The translations under genes and the position numbers were made by a program. From Mesorhizobium comanense (GTDB lineage: Bacteria > Pseudomonadota > Alphaproteobacteria > Rhizobiales > Rhizobiaceae), in assembly GCF_005503535.1 (NCBI RefSeq), contig NZ_SCNN01000005.1:186001-250000 (forward strand): 64,000 nt of DNA. Direction: 5' to 3'. Shown one piece after another: positions 1-8,788 of the stretch (position 1 is the stretch's first letter; each line of letters opens with the position of its first letter). A model generated the notes under the pieces. The model worked only from the letters and a program-made list of their open reading frames with translations, had not been told where the DNA came from and did not search any database.

Positions 1-308
1 GGCCAGACGCGGTCGTTGACCAATGCCGCGATATGGTCCTCGTACTGAAAGCGCGGGACCGCGTCGTCAGGCTGCTCCTCGAGGAAGGCGCGGGCGATGC
101 GTCCGGATTTCTGCGCTTCGAACAGCGGCAGCCGGCCGCCGTGGATCAGATTGTGGACAAGCGCGGAGATGAACACCGTCTTGCCCGCGCGGGACAGGCC
201 GGTGACGCCCAGGCGCAGCGACGGAGAAAAAAGCCCCGTGGCGCGCCCCGAAAGCGTATCGAGGGCAATCCTTGCCTCGTCGGTGAAGGTGGTCAGCGAT
301 GATGCCAA
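1..308 (-). CDS. YcjX-family P-loop protein (DUF463), 5' part only
   Basis: The first 102 codons of a gene that runs off the left edge. A P-loop GLSRAGKT at residues 37-44 is followed by VFISALVHNLIHGG, which I recognise as the start of the YcjX/DUF463 family of predicted nucleotide-binding proteins, often linked to envelope stress. The reading frame has no ATG start. I place the start at a TTG (306-308) because a GAGAG ribosome site lies a few bases upstream and the family motif follows at the usual distance. The next gene on the same strand ends 75 bases upstream of this start. The family call rests on the N-terminal 100 residues only. Confidence 0.75.
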   Translation of the reverse strand, partial: MASSLTTFTDEARIALDTLSGRATGLFSPSLRLGVTGLSRAGKTVFISALVHNLIHGGRLPLFEAQKSGRIARAFLEEQPDDAVPRFQYEDHIAALVNDRVW

Positions 309-383
309 AATGCAGTCTCTCGGGCTTCGGTCCGTCCGATATAGGCGCTGGAACCCGGCTTTGAAATGGCGCCTTGGCCGACA

Positions 384-887
384 TCACCGATCGGCGGGCG
401 TCAGGAATGCCTCGAGATATCCCAGGCCCTGGGCCGCCTTTGCCAGGTCGTCGAGGAAGCGCACGACCGCCAGGCCAGCGGTCGGGAAGCCATGATTGAG
501 CGTCGCGCGCGCCGTCGCGTCGCCGTCGCCGGAAACGGCCATGGCAAGATCCTCCATCATCGGGTTGTGGCCGATGACGAGCAGCGAGCCGGCCCCGCCA
601 TGATCGCGGATGAGATGGAGGTAGCCGGCCGCATCCTCACTGTAGAGCGTATCGAAGAACAGGACTTTGCCGGTGTCGGTCTGGCCCGCAAGGCCCTCCA
701 GCGTTTCTCGCGCACGGGCGGCGTTGGAGCAGAGCGTCCGGTCCGGGACATAGCCGCGCGAGCGCATGGCGGCCCCCATGGTCTCGGCATCGGCGCGCCC
801 GGACGCGTCGAGCGGGCGGTCGAAATCGCGCATGCCCGGCATTGCCCAACCGGCCTTGGCGTGTCGCAACAGATAAAGCCTACCCAC
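384..887 (-). CDS. SixA-like histidine phosphatase
   Basis: A 167-residue member of the histidine phosphatase superfamily. The catalytic RHA motif is at residues 8-10 (YLLRHAKAG), and the second conserved histidine is in VIGHNP. The small size and single domain fit the SixA phosphohistidine phosphatase group, which removes phosphate from histidine-containing proteins. The true substrate cannot be read from sequence. I chose the GTG start at 887 because GGAGG lies four bases before it and the protein then begins directly at the core strand. A longer frame from 944 would add 19 residues unlike the family. It is transcribed towards the YcjX-like gene. Confidence 0.8.
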   Translation of the reverse strand: MGRLYLLRHAKAGWAMPGMRDFDRPLDASGRADAETMGAAMRSRGYVPDRTLCSNAARARETLEGLAGQTDTGKVLFFDTLYSEDAAGYLHLIRDHGGAGSLLVIGHNPMMEDLAMAVSGDGDATARATLNHGFPTAGLAVVRFLDDLAKAAQGLGYLEAFLTPADR

Positions 888-1153
888 CCAACCTCCAATG
901 GTGCCGACGCGGTGCCGATTAGCCACGAGAACGGCATTGCGCACAAGGCCATGTTCTTCTGCGTCTTGAATAGCGCACGAGATGATGTGGCCAAGAGTTC
1001 AAGTACTTCCGACGTCAAAACAGCGGCGTCTCGATCCAAAGGGGGTTGTCAGGGCGCTTTAACAATTGCGTGAGTCGATGGCCGATTGCGCTTGTGCAGG
1101 CGTCTGACGGCGAATATATAGGCGCCAAATTTGGGGCAGTTTGGGTGAGTCGA

Positions 1154-1570
1154 ATGAACGACATCGTTACCGCCGATTACGTACCCTCCGAAGACGAGCC
1201 GTTCATGAACGAACGGCAGAAATCCTACTTCCGCCTGAAGCTCGTCACCTGGAAAAACGACATACTGCGCGAAGCGCGCGAAACCCTCGAAATCCTGCAG
1301 CAGGAAAACGCCAACCACCCCGACCTCGCCGACCGCGCCTCTTCTGAAACCGACCGCGCCATCGAGCTCAGGGCCCGCGACCGCCAGCGCAAGCTCATCT
1401 CCAAGATCGATTCGGCACTGCAGCGCATCGACGAGGGCACTTACGGCTATTGCGAGGAAACCGGCGAGCCGATCGCGCTAAAGCGGCTCGATGCCCGCCC
1501 GATCGCAACCTTGTCGATCGAAGCGCAGGAGCGGCATGAGCGCCGCGAGAAAGTCTATCGCGACGACTGA
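1154..1570 (+). CDS. dksA: DksA-family RNA polymerase-binding regulator without zinc finger
   Basis: A 138-residue protein of the DksA/TraR family, which binds the RNA polymerase secondary channel and works with ppGpp in the stringent response. The long coiled-coil part spans about residues 15-90 and contains the ALQRIDEGTYGYC segment that leads into the finger. Of the four zinc cysteines of E. coli DksA only the first remains (C100). The others are T103, S121 and A124, so zinc should not bind. Forms with few cysteines are known in alphaproteobacteria. The ATG at 1154 gives the usual length; an upstream in-frame extension to 1046 has no family similarity. A strong hairpin follows the stop. 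Confidence 0.88.
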   Translation: MNDIVTADYVPSEDEPFMNERQKSYFRLKLVTWKNDILREARETLEILQQENANHPDLADRASSETDRAIELRARDRQRKLISKIDSALQRIDEGTYGYCEETGEPIALKRLDARPIATLSIEAQERHERREKVYRDD

Positions 1571-1612
1571 GTATCTTGCGTGGAGGTTGCCGGAGCAGCC
1601 TTGAACTGAAAT

Positions 1613-1643
1613 CGAAAATGGCCGGGATTCCCGGCCATTTTCG
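1613..1643. terminator. Hairpin between convergent dksA and FliO-like gene
   Basis: Near-perfect palindrome: 13-base arms beginning CGAAAATGGCCGG around a five-base loop. A-rich and T-rich arm ends flank the GC core, so it can act as a terminator in both directions, which suits the two converging genes. Confidence 0.8.
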
Positions 1644-1713
1644 TTGGTGCTGACGCACCTGTCGCAGCAAATGGACGCGGGCGGAGTTCGGCCGCCGAAC
1701 GGGTAGGTGCGGA

Positions 1714-2481
1714 TTATCGCTTCTGGCTCGAGAGTTCGCCCAGCAGCTTTGTCATCTCGTCATCGAGGGATTGCGGTGCCTTGGGCGCCGGTTTGCCTAC
1801 CGGGCCGCCGGAACGAGGCTGGTCGAGCGAAACCTCCAGTTCCTTCATCAGCGTGTCGTCGATGCTGTCCTGTCTCGGCGGCGGTGGCGCGTGCTTGACG
1901 ACATTGGCATTGGCGGACCCATAGGCGGGCAGCGGTGTGACATTGGTGGACTGATAGTTCTGCACCGCCGGCTTTGAGGCAGGCGCGGTGGCGGGTGGCG
2001 GCGCCGCCGGGCGCTGGCGGGCTGGTGCCGCCACAGGCTGGGGAGCGGGCGCCTGTCTTGCGGGCGCGGCAGGGGCGGGCGCGGGAGGGACGGGCTGCGG
2101 TGGTCGCGGTTTCGCCGTCGGAGCCGGAGCGGCGACAGGCACGGGCTGCAGGCCGCCATCTCCAGTCAATGCCGGGCGTCGCGGTGCGGCGAGGCGTATA
2201 TCGCGCTCGACGACGACGTCGGTCGGGCCGCCGATCAGGAGCAGATGCTCGATGTCGTCGCGGCGCACCAGCACCAGCCGGCGATGGCTGTCGACGGCGG
2301 TGGCGTCCATGACGGCGAGCCGCGTCTTGCGGTTCCGGCCGCCGGCGACAAAAGTGCCGAAGGTCAGGTTGCGGATCAGCCTGATGATGACGAGAACGAT
2401 GACCAGCAGGATCAGCGCCGCGAAGGTCCAAAGCAGCGCTGCGGCATAACCGGGGCCCGCCACGCTATCCAGCCACTGCAT
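1714..2481 (-). CDS. FliO-like membrane protein with proline/alanine-rich tail
   Basis: A 255-residue protein. One membrane segment (about residues 12-36) is followed by a basic stretch and a compact domain with RRLVLVRRDDIEHLLLIGG, the pattern of the FliO domain of flagellar export, which helps assembly of the FliP export gate. The rest, roughly residues 115-225, is low-complexity Pro/Ala sequence, ending in an acidic helix with DDEMTKLLGEL. No other flagellar gene is in the window, so a flagellar role is not supported by context. Many alphaproteobacteria carry such a lone FliO-domain protein. It converges on dksA. Confidence 0.6.
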   Translation of the reverse strand: MQWLDSVAGPGYAAALLWTFAALILLVIVLVIIRLIRNLTFGTFVAGGRNRKTRLAVMDATAVDSHRRLVLVRRDDIEHLLLIGGPTDVVVERDIRLAAPRRPALTGDGGLQPVPVAAPAPTAKPRPPQPVPPAPAPAAPARQAPAPQPVAAPARQRPAAPPPATAPASKPAVQNYQSTNVTPLPAYGSANANVVKHAPPPPRQDSIDDTLMKELEVSLDQPRSGGPVGKPAPKAPQSLDDEMTKLLGELSSQKR

Positions 2482-2663
2482 TGGTTTCCCCCGATCGGTT
2501 TTGGAAAGTGACGCGACACTAGACCGTTGCGGCTGGCCACCGCAAGTTGCCTTTCACGCATCGTGAACAGGTTGAAACAGTCTGAGCCCAAGCCGGCATC
2601 ATTTTTATCTGACATTTGCCGCCCGGGCCTTTTCCAGACCAGGAGAATGTGATTCAACCGGCT

Positions 2664-2754
2664 AGAGCGCGTCGTGCTGAAAGGGATTCCCCAGGTCCTT
2701 GTTTTCATGCATGTCGCCTTCCCAAAACCGAAGTCACTTTTGGGCGGCATGCAT
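2664..2754 (+). repeat. Rhizobial intergenic structured repeat, copy 1
   Basis: Part of the 317-base gap between the FliO-like gene and cckA. A hairpin with arms 2707-2718 (ATGCATGTCGCC) and 2743-2754 contains an inner AAAA/TTTT stem, closed by a loop that starts CCG and includes TCAC. The outer first hairpin seen in the other copies (around 2665-2685 here) has lost its right arm. Copies 2 and 3 lie at 5875-5973 and 48936-49033. The remainder of the gap (2482-2663) shows nothing I can name. Confidence 0.7.
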
Positions 2755-2798
2755 TAGGGGCGGGTGTCGGAAGATCGGACTTCACGAGCAGGGGGCAT

Positions 2799-5375
2799 AT
2801 GGCCAAGGAAGCGCGCGGCGATTTCTATCCGGTACCGATCGTCGACCAGAACACGCGACCGGGTGCGGTCACCCGGCTCATCATCTTCATCGTCGTTCTG
2901 ACGGGCGCCGCGATCGTCTTTGGCCTGTTCCGCGAGCGCCTCGGCGATCCCTTCCTGCTCGGCATGCTCGGCGTGCTGGCGATGATCGGCGTGGGCTTCC
3001 TGTTCGCGACCGCGATCGGCTTCGTACAGATCACGCCGCGCTCGACCGGCGATGAACTGTCCAAGGCTTTCGTCGATTCGATGTCGCAGGGCCTCCTGGT
3101 CACGGACACCAAGGGCCGCGTCGTCTACGCCAACCGCGCCTATGCCGAAATGACCGGCGCCTCGTCGGCCGCCGATCTCAAGACGGTCGAAGGGCTGCTT
3201 TCGGATGTTCCCGAAGCCTCGGTGACGATCTACCGGCTGGCATCCGGCCTGCGTGACGGTCAGCCCGGCGACGGCGAGTTCCGCCTGGCGCAATCGATCC
3301 GGCCGGGCGCCGAACCGGGCGCTCGCTGGTACCGGGCGCGCGCCCGCACCTTCAGCGTTCCGGGCCAGCGTCTGCCGATGCTGGCGTGGCAGCTCGCCGA
3401 CATTTCACAGGAACGGGCCGAGCAGGAACGGTTCTTCCTCGACCTGCAGAAAGCGATCGATCATCTCGACCACGCTCCGGCCGGTTTCTTCTCCGCCGAC
3501 CAGGATGGCCGCGTCACCTACATCAATGCCACGCTCGCGGAATGGCTGGGCATCGATCTGGCCAGTTTCACGCCCGGCGCCGTCGCCTTGCCCGACATCG
3601 TTGCCGGCGACGGCATGGCGCTGGTGCGTTCGGTCAAGGCCGATCCCGGCACGACGCGCAACGCCGTCATTGATCTCGACCTGACGACGATGACGGGGGA
3701 GGCGCTCCCGGTGCGCTTCATGCACCGCGTTTCGGCCAGCCGCGAGGGCGTTGGCGGCCCCACGCGCACGATCGTGCTCAACCGCACGCAGGGCGAGGAC
3801 GCCTCGGCTGACCTGCGCGCTTCGGAAGTGCGCTTCACCCGCTTTTTCAATTCGACGCCGATGGCGATCGCGGGTGTCGATGCCAGCGGACGCATTCTGC
3901 GCACCAACGCGCCGTTCCTGTCGCTGTTTTCCTCGGTCGTCGACCGGGACGCCGTCGATCGTCGCGTGCGGCTCGACACGGTGATCCACGACCGCGACCG
4001 GCCGGCCTTTGCCGCCGCATTCGAGAAGGCGCGGCTACGGCAGGCGGATATCGAGCCGATCGACACCGTGTTGCCTGGCAATGAGGAGCGGCATATCCGC
4101 TTCTACGTCAACGCCGTCGCCGACGGTACCGGCGGCGAGGGGGCCGAGGAATCGGCCATCGTCTACGCTGTCGAGACGACCGAGCAGAAGGCGCTCGAAG
4201 GGCAGATGGCGCAAAGCCAGAAGATGCAGGCGGTCGGCCAGCTCGCCGGCGGCATAGCCCACGACTTCAACAACGTACTGACCGCCATCATCATGGCTTC
4301 AGACCTGCTTTTGACCAATCATCGGCCTTCGGACCCGTCCTTCCCCGACATCATGAACATTAAGCAGAACGCCAACCGGGCTGCTTCGCTGGTCAGGCAA
4401 TTGCTGGCCTTCTCGCGCAAGCAGACATTGCGGCCGGAAGTGCTGAACCTCACGGACGTCCTCGCCGATCTCAGGATGCTGCTAGCCCGCCTTGTCGGCA
4501 ACGACATCAAGCTCAAGATCGACCATGGTCGCGACCTGTGGCCGGTCAAGGTCGACATCGGCCAGTTCGAGCAGGTGGTGGTCAATCTGGCGGTCAATGC
4601 GCGCGACGCGATGCCCGCGGGCGGCGATCTCACGGTGCGTACCCGCAACGTCACCGCCGAGGAGTGCAAGACCTTCCCTTACCGTGAACTCACCGCGGCC
4701 GACTATGTCGTGGTCGAAGTCGAGGACACCGGCAGCGGCATCGCGCCCGATGTGCTGAAGAAGATCTTCGAACCGTTCTTCACCACCAAGGAAGTCGGCA
4801 AGGGCACGGGCCTCGGCCTGTCCATGGTCTATGGCATCATCAAGCAGACCGGCGGCTTCATTTTCTGTGATTCAGAGGTCGGCAAGGGGTCTACCTTCCG
4901 CATCTTCCTGCCGCGTCACATTGCTGAAGCGAAAAAGGCGGCCGAACCCGGCGAGACGCCGGCCGCCGCGCCGGTCAAAGCCGCCGACAACGCCAAGGAT
5001 CTGTCCGGATCCGCCACCGTGCTGCTGGTCGAGGACGAGGATGCCGTGCGCATGGGCGGCGTGCGGGCGCTGACCTCGCGCGGCTACACCGTTCACGAGG
5101 CGTCCTCGGGCGTCGAGGCGCTGGAAGTTTTCGAGGCGCTTGGCGGCAAGGTCGACATCGTCGTATCCGACGTGGTGATGCCGGAAATGGACGGTCCGAC
5201 CCTGCTTGGCGAACTGCGAAAGCGTCAGCCGGACATCAAGTTCGTCTTCGTCTCCGGCTATGCCGAGGATGCATTCGCCAGGAACCTGCCGGCGGAAGCG
5301 CATTTCGGCTTCCTGCCGAAGCCGTTCTCGCTCAAGCAATTGGCGACGGTCGTCAAGGACATGCTCGAATCCTGA
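2799..5375 (+). CDS. cckA: Hybrid sensor histidine kinase CckA (cell-cycle phosphorelay)
   Basis: An 858-residue membrane kinase. Two membrane segments (about 26-44 and 52-74) are followed by PAS domains from about 88 to 470, a HisKA domain with the phospho-acceptor H488 in GGIAHDFNN, an ATPase domain with DTGSGI and GTGLGLS boxes, and a C-terminal receiver with D791 in [12 protein letters not shown]. This is the layout of CckA, which passes phosphate through ChpT to the master regulator CtrA and is normally essential in this class. I start at the ATG at 2799 after a GGGGG site. The open frame extends upstream to 2616, but that part runs through the intergenic repeat and is not CckA-like. Confidence 0.92.
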   Translation: MAKEARGDFYPVPIVDQNTRPGAVTRLIIFIVVLTGAAIVFGLFRERLGDPFLLGMLGVLAMIGVGFLFATAIGFVQITPRSTGDELSKAFVDSMSQGLLVTDTKGRVVYANRAYAEMTGASSAADLKTVEGLLSDVPEASVTIYRLASGLRDGQPGDGEFRLAQSIRPGAEPGARWYRARARTFSVPGQRLPMLAWQLADISQERAEQERFFLDLQKAIDHLDHAPAGFFSADQDGRVTYINATLAEWLGIDLASFTPGAVALPDIVAGDGMALVRSVKADPGTTRNAVIDLDLTTMTGEALPVRFMHRVSASREGVGGPTRTIVLNRTQGEDASADLRASEVRFTRFFNSTPMAIAGVDASGRILRTNAPFLSLFSSVVDRDAVDRRVRLDTVIHDRDRPAFAAAFEKARLRQADIEPIDTVLPGNEERHIRFYVNAVADGTGGEGAEESAIVYAVETTEQKALEGQMAQSQKMQAVGQLAGGIAHDFNNVLTAIIMASDLLLTNHRPSDPSFPDIMNIKQNANRAASLVRQLLAFSRKQTLRPEVLNLTDVLADLRMLLARLVGNDIKLKIDHGRDLWPVKVDIGQFEQVVVNLAVNARDAMPAGGDLTVRTRNVTAEECKTFPYRELTAADYVVVEVEDTGSGIAPDVLKKIFEPFFTTKEVGKGTGLGLSMVYGIIKQTGGFIFCDSEVGKGSTFRIFLPRHIAEAKKAAEPGETPAAAPVKAADNAKDLSGSATVLLVEDEDAVRMGGVRALTSRGYTVHEASSGVEALEVFEALGGKVDIVVSDVVMPEMDGPTLLGELRKRQPDIKFVFVSGYAEDAFARNLPAEAHFGFLPKPFSLKQLATVVKDMLES

Positions 5376-5402
5376 AGCAAGCTCCCGCAAGCCGATCGGA
5401 AG

Positions 5403-5439
5403 GAACGGTCCAACGCCTGCATGCGGCGATGAACCGTTC
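5403..5439. terminator. Hairpin between convergent cckA and RHH gene
   Basis: Arms 5403-5409 and 5433-5439 (GAACGGT/ACCGTTC) enclose an inner CGCC/GGCG stem. No clear T-tract follows, so a terminator role is inferred from the convergent layout. Confidence 0.45.
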
Positions 5440-5451
5440 TGGATATGCTGA

Positions 5452-5757
5452 TCAGGCCGCTTCCCGCTTCAAGGCCATCTGTTCATCCCTATCAGGCCGG
5501 TGGCCGCGCAAATAGAGCGCGCATGTCGTGCGCAGCATCGACGCGAAATTAGGGATAGCGCCATTGATCTCGATGGCTTCATCGTACAGCTTCGAGATGA
5601 ATTTGGGTGTCGTCAGGCCCTGACTGTCGGCGATTTCATCCAGCAGGGCCCAGAATGTCGCCTCCAGCTGGATACTTGTTGAATGTCCGTCGATACGGAT
5701 CGACCGGTTGATCTGGCGGTAGCCTTCCGGATCCTGTGCGGCAAAGACTCTGCACAT
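5452..5757 (-). CDS. Ribbon-helix-helix DNA-binding domain protein
   Basis: A 101-residue protein. Residues 15-60 (YRQINRSIRIDGHSTSIQLE followed by a helix FWALLDEIADSQGL) look like a ribbon-helix-helix domain of the kind annotated RHH_4 in alphaproteobacteria. It would bind DNA as a dimer through the first strand. The start at 5757 follows a GGGAGA site; upstream in-frame codons to 5853 are rich in Arg and Pro and look non-coding. No partner toxin gene is adjacent, so it is not obviously an antitoxin. Targets are unknown. Confidence 0.7.
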   Translation of the reverse strand: MCRVFAAQDPEGYRQINRSIRIDGHSTSIQLEATFWALLDEIADSQGLTTPKFISKLYDEAIEINGAIPNFASMLRTTCALYLRGHRPDRDEQMALKREAA

Positions 5758-5874
5758 CGTTTTCTCCCGTTTTGTTGGTTTTGGGCTCCGACGGACATGT
5801 CGGCGCCTATAAGCACTGCCTGCGGCATCATCTTCGGCCGGTCGGACTGACACGGCAATCAGACTTTCGTCCTT

Positions 5875-5973
5875 AGAGCCGTTCAGGACTTCACGGAATC
5901 GCTGAACGGCTCTAACTCTTTGTTTTTAAGCAATTCCGGACGGAAAACCGTTTCACACTTTTCCTGGAATTGC
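5875..5973 (+). repeat. Rhizobial intergenic structured repeat, copy 2
   Basis: Fills much of the 311-base gap 5758-6068. A first hairpin has perfect 12-base arms at 5875-5886 and 5902-5913 (AGAGCCGTTCAG and its complement). After AACTCTTTGTTTTT a second hairpin follows: outer arms GCAATTCC (5930-5937) and GGAATTGC (5966-5973), inner GGAAAA/TTTTCC, loop CCGTTTCACAC. This two-hairpin layout recurs in reverse orientation at 48936-49033 and, degraded, at 2664-2754. Confidence 0.8.
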
Positions 5974-6068
5974 TCCAGACGCGGTGACACTACCCGTTTT
6001 TCGATCTCATGCGTGGTAATCGGCTGCCACCACCTTTCCCAGTCAAAGCGCATAATCGCCTTCGAAGC

Positions 6069-6485
6069 ATGAACGCTGCGGAGTTTGATTTGGCGAAGGC
6101 GATCCACACCATGATCCGGGTTCTCGACGAAGCCCGGTCCATCGATTTCTACACCAGGGCGTTCGGGCTGGAGGTCGCCCAGCGGCTGGATTTCGAGACC
6201 TTCACGCTGCTCTATCTCAGCAATGTCGACGCGCCGTTCGAGGTTGAGTTGACCGTCAACAAGGGCAGGCAGGAGCCTTATGCGCTCGGCGACGGCTACG
6301 GCCACCTTGCGGTTTCGGTCGCCGATCTCGATAGCGAGCACGACCGGCTCGGCGCTCTCGGCCTCAACCCGAAAAAGATCGTCGAGTTCAACCGCGACGG
6401 TTCCCTCATCGCCCGTTTCTTCTTCATCGAGGATCCCGACGGTTACAAGATCGAGGTCCTGCAGCGGGGAGGACGCTTCCTATAG
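6069..6485 (+). CDS. Lactoylglutathione lyase-like glyoxalase (VOC fold)
   Basis: A 138-residue VOC-fold protein. The four expected metal ligands of glyoxalase I are all visible: H13 in AIHTMIRV, the Glu of FEVELTVN, the His of GYGHLAV and the Glu of GYKIEVLQR. Glyoxalase I converts the hemithioacetal of methylglyoxal and glutathione to S-lactoylglutathione in the cytoplasm. GloA proteins are usually about 130-146 residues, in line with this one. Several starts are possible (6009, 6069, 6111); I prefer 6069 because translation from 6009 would run through the intergenic region just after the repeat. The next gene begins 78 bases downstream. Confidence 0.8.
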   Translation: MNAAEFDLAKAIHTMIRVLDEARSIDFYTRAFGLEVAQRLDFETFTLLYLSNVDAPFEVELTVNKGRQEPYALGDGYGHLAVSVADLDSEHDRLGALGLNPKKIVEFNRDGSLIARFFFIEDPDGYKIEVLQRGGRFL

Positions 6486-6563
6486 GGACCACCGGCCGCG
6501 CGGGCCGGCGCGGCGCCAGCAACGGCACTCTTTCGGGTGCGAACAGCAAGCAGGGAGGAAAAC

Positions 6564-7109
6564 ATGGTCACAATCTACGAGCGGAAGCCCCATGAGAGCA
6601 GGAATGGGCTCTCGCGGCGCGAGCTTCTCAAACGCGGCGGCGTCGGTGCGCTGCTTGTCATCTCCGGCAGTGCCGTCATCAGTCCGGAACATGCCTGGGG
6701 ACTGGAGACGGCGGCGCTGAAGCCTGAAACCATGGCGACGCTGATCCAGGTGGCCCGCGACACCTATCCGCACGACCAGGTGCCGGACAAATACTATGCC
6801 GTCGCCGTCAAGGGGCACGACGAGATGGCCGCCAAGGATCCAGCCCACAAGGATCTTATCGAGAAGGGCATTGCCGAACTCGACAAGAAGGCCGGGGCCG
6901 GGGGCTATCGCGGACTTGGCTGGGAAGAGCAGCGCGTCACGCTGCTGAAGGATATCGAGAACTCGTCCTTCTTCCAGACGGTTCGCGGCGGCCTCGTCGT
7001 CAGTCTCTACAACCAGAAGGAGCTCTGGCCGATCTTCGGGTACGAGGGCGAGTCCTACTCCAAGGGCGGCTACATCGCGCGCGGCTTCAACGACATCGAG
7101 TGGCTCTGA
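6564..7109 (+). CDS. Tat-exported small subunit of a GMC dehydrogenase (gluconate 2-dehydrogenase subunit 3 type)
   Basis: A 181-residue protein with a twin-arginine signal (SRRELLKRGG, about residues 14-23) followed by a hydrophobic stretch ending near AWG. The mature part resembles the gluconate 2-dehydrogenase subunit 3 family, whose members escort the flavin subunit through the Tat system. Start chosen at the ATG at 6564 behind GGGAGG. It lies 46 bases before the GMC oxidoreductase gene on the same strand, so the two very likely form one membrane or periplasmic dehydrogenase. The flavin subunit has no signal of its own, fitting the hitch-hiker model. Confidence 0.8.
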   Translation: MVTIYERKPHESRNGLSRRELLKRGGVGALLVISGSAVISPEHAWGLETAALKPETMATLIQVARDTYPHDQVPDKYYAVAVKGHDEMAAKDPAHKDLIEKGIAELDKKAGAGGYRGLGWEEQRVTLLKDIENSSFFQTVRGGLVVSLYNQKELWPIFGYEGESYSKGGYIARGFNDIEWL

Positions 7110-7155
7110 GCCGCTCTGTTTTCACCGTTATTGACCGACTTCATGGGAGGAAACC

Positions 7156-8727
7156 ATGGCAGCACCATTTGATCTGAAAAACGACGACGTCGTCGTCATT
7201 GTCGGCTCGGGCGCCGGCGGCGGCACGCTCGGCAACGAACTCGCACAGAAGGGCATCGATGTCGTCATCCTCGAGGCGGGCGCGCGTCACGAGTACGAAG
7301 ACTTCATCAACGACGAGTGGGACTCCTTTGCCCAGCTCGCCTGGAAGGACAAGCGCACCACGTCAGGTGACTGGCGCGTGGCCAAGGATTTCCCGAACCT
7401 GCCGGCCTGGATCGTCAAGTCGGTGGGCGGCTCAACCACGCATTGGGCGGGTGCGTCGCTGCGCTTCCAGGAACATGAGTTCAAGACGCTTTCCACTTAC
7501 GGCAAGCTGGAAGGCGCTAATCTTCTGGACTGGCCCGTCACCCTGGCCGAGATGGAGCCCTACTATGCCAAGGCCGAAGCCAAGATGGGCGTGACCGGCA
7601 CCAACAACTGGCCGCGCCTGCCCGGCAACAACAACTTCAAGGTTCTGAAGGCCGGCGCCGACAAGCTGGGTTACAAGGAATGCCATACCGGCAACATGGC
7701 CATCAATTCGGTCGAGCGTGACGACCGCAACTCCTGCCAGCAGACGGGTTTCTGCTTCCAGGGCTGCAAATGGGGCGCCAAATGGTCGACCCTCTACACC
7801 GAAATCCCCAAGGGCGAGGCGACAGGCCATCTAGAGGTCCGGCCGAATGCCATGGTGATCAAGATCAACCATGACGCCTCGGGCAAGGTCACTGGCGTTG
7901 TCTACGCCGACAAGGACGGCAAGCTGCAGGAGCAGAAGGCCCGCATCGTCGCCGTTGCGGGAAACTCCATCGAGAGCCCGCGCCTGCTGCTTAACTCCGA
8001 GTCGAGCAAATTCCCGCATGGCCTCGCCAATTCGTCCGGGCAGGTCGGCAAGAACTACATGCGCCACACCACGGGCTCGGTCTACGCCATCTTCGACAAG
8101 CCGGTGCACATGTATCGCGGCACCACGATGGCCGGCATCATCCGCGACGAGGCGCGGCACGATCCCTCTCGCGGCTTCGTCGGAGGCTATGAGTTCGAGA
8201 CGCTCTCGCTGGGTCTGCCCTTCATGGCAGCATTTCTCAACCCTGGCGGTTGGGGCCGTTCCTTCACCACCGCGCTTGATCGCTATGACCACATGGCCGG
8301 CTTGTGGATCGTTGGCGAGGACATGCCGCGCGAGGAGAATCGCATCACGCTGCACAAGGATGAAAAGGACGAGCACGGCATGCCGATCGCCGACGTGCAT
8401 TTCGATGACCATCCCAACGACACGGCCATGCGCAACCATGCCTACAAGCAGGCGACGGCTCTCTATGACGCCGTCGGCGCGACGCGCAGCTTCCCGACAC
8501 CGCCCTATCCCTCGACCCATAATCTCGGCACCAATCGGATGAGCGAGAAGGCGGAAGACGGCGTCGTCAACAAGCACGGCCAGGCGCACGACATCAAGAA
8601 CCTGTTCGTGTCGGACGGCAGCCAGTTCACGACCGGCGCCGCCGAGAACCCGACGCTGACCATCGTGTCGCTGGCGATCCGCCAGGCCGACTACATCGCC
8701 GCGCAGATGTCGGCAAAGACGATCTGA
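7156..8727 (+). CDS. GMC-family FAD-dependent oxidoreductase (large dehydrogenase subunit)
   Basis: A 523-residue flavoprotein. The dinucleotide-binding motif GSGAGG is at about residues 17-22 and is followed by VVILEAG, the FAD ribose-binding acid. The C-terminal GMC domain carries HNLGTNRM, NLFVSDGSQF and ENPTLTIVSLA. The group contains gluconate, 2-ketogluconate and sorbose dehydrogenases that oxidise sugars or sugar acids and pass electrons to the respiratory chain. The substrate cannot be told from sequence. The usual third subunit, a multi-haem cytochrome c, is not encoded next to it. It shares a transcription unit with the Tat-exported small subunit and ends before a strong terminator. 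Confidence 0.88.
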   Translation: MAAPFDLKNDDVVVIVGSGAGGGTLGNELAQKGIDVVILEAGARHEYEDFINDEWDSFAQLAWKDKRTTSGDWRVAKDFPNLPAWIVKSVGGSTTHWAGASLRFQEHEFKTLSTYGKLEGANLLDWPVTLAEMEPYYAKAEAKMGVTGTNNWPRLPGNNNFKVLKAGADKLGYKECHTGNMAINSVERDDRNSCQQTGFCFQGCKWGAKWSTLYTEIPKGEATGHLEVRPNAMVIKINHDASGKVTGVVYADKDGKLQEQKARIVAVAGNSIESPRLLLNSESSKFPHGLANSSGQVGKNYMRHTTGSVYAIFDKPVHMYRGTTMAGIIRDEARHDPSRGFVGGYEFETLSLGLPFMAAFLNPGGWGRSFTTALDRYDHMAGLWIVGEDMPREENRITLHKDEKDEHGMPIADVHFDDHPNDTAMRNHAYKQATALYDAVGATRSFPTPPYPSTHNLGTNRMSEKAEDGVVNKHGQAHDIKNLFVSDGSQFTTGAAENPTLTIVSLAIRQADYIAAQMSAKTI

Positions 8728-8744
8728 CCTCCCGACTGCCTGCT

Positions 8745-8778
8745 GGCGCGGGACCCGGCCGGGTTCCGCGCCTTTTTT
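8745..8778 (+). terminator. Rho-independent terminator after GMC operon
   Basis: Stem GGCGCGG (8745-8751) and CCGCGCC (8766-8772), with an extra CCCGG-type inner stem, followed by six T. The convergent PhoX-like gene ends 11 bases further on. Confidence 0.85.
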
Positions 8779-8788
8779 CTGCCTGATG

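Noticed and set aside
1714..2481. FliO-like gene as part of a flagellar cluster
   Set aside because: No other flagellar gene is present in the window.
5452..5757. Ribbon-helix-helix protein as antitoxin of a toxin-antitoxin pair
   Set aside because: No small toxin-like gene is adjacent or overlapping.
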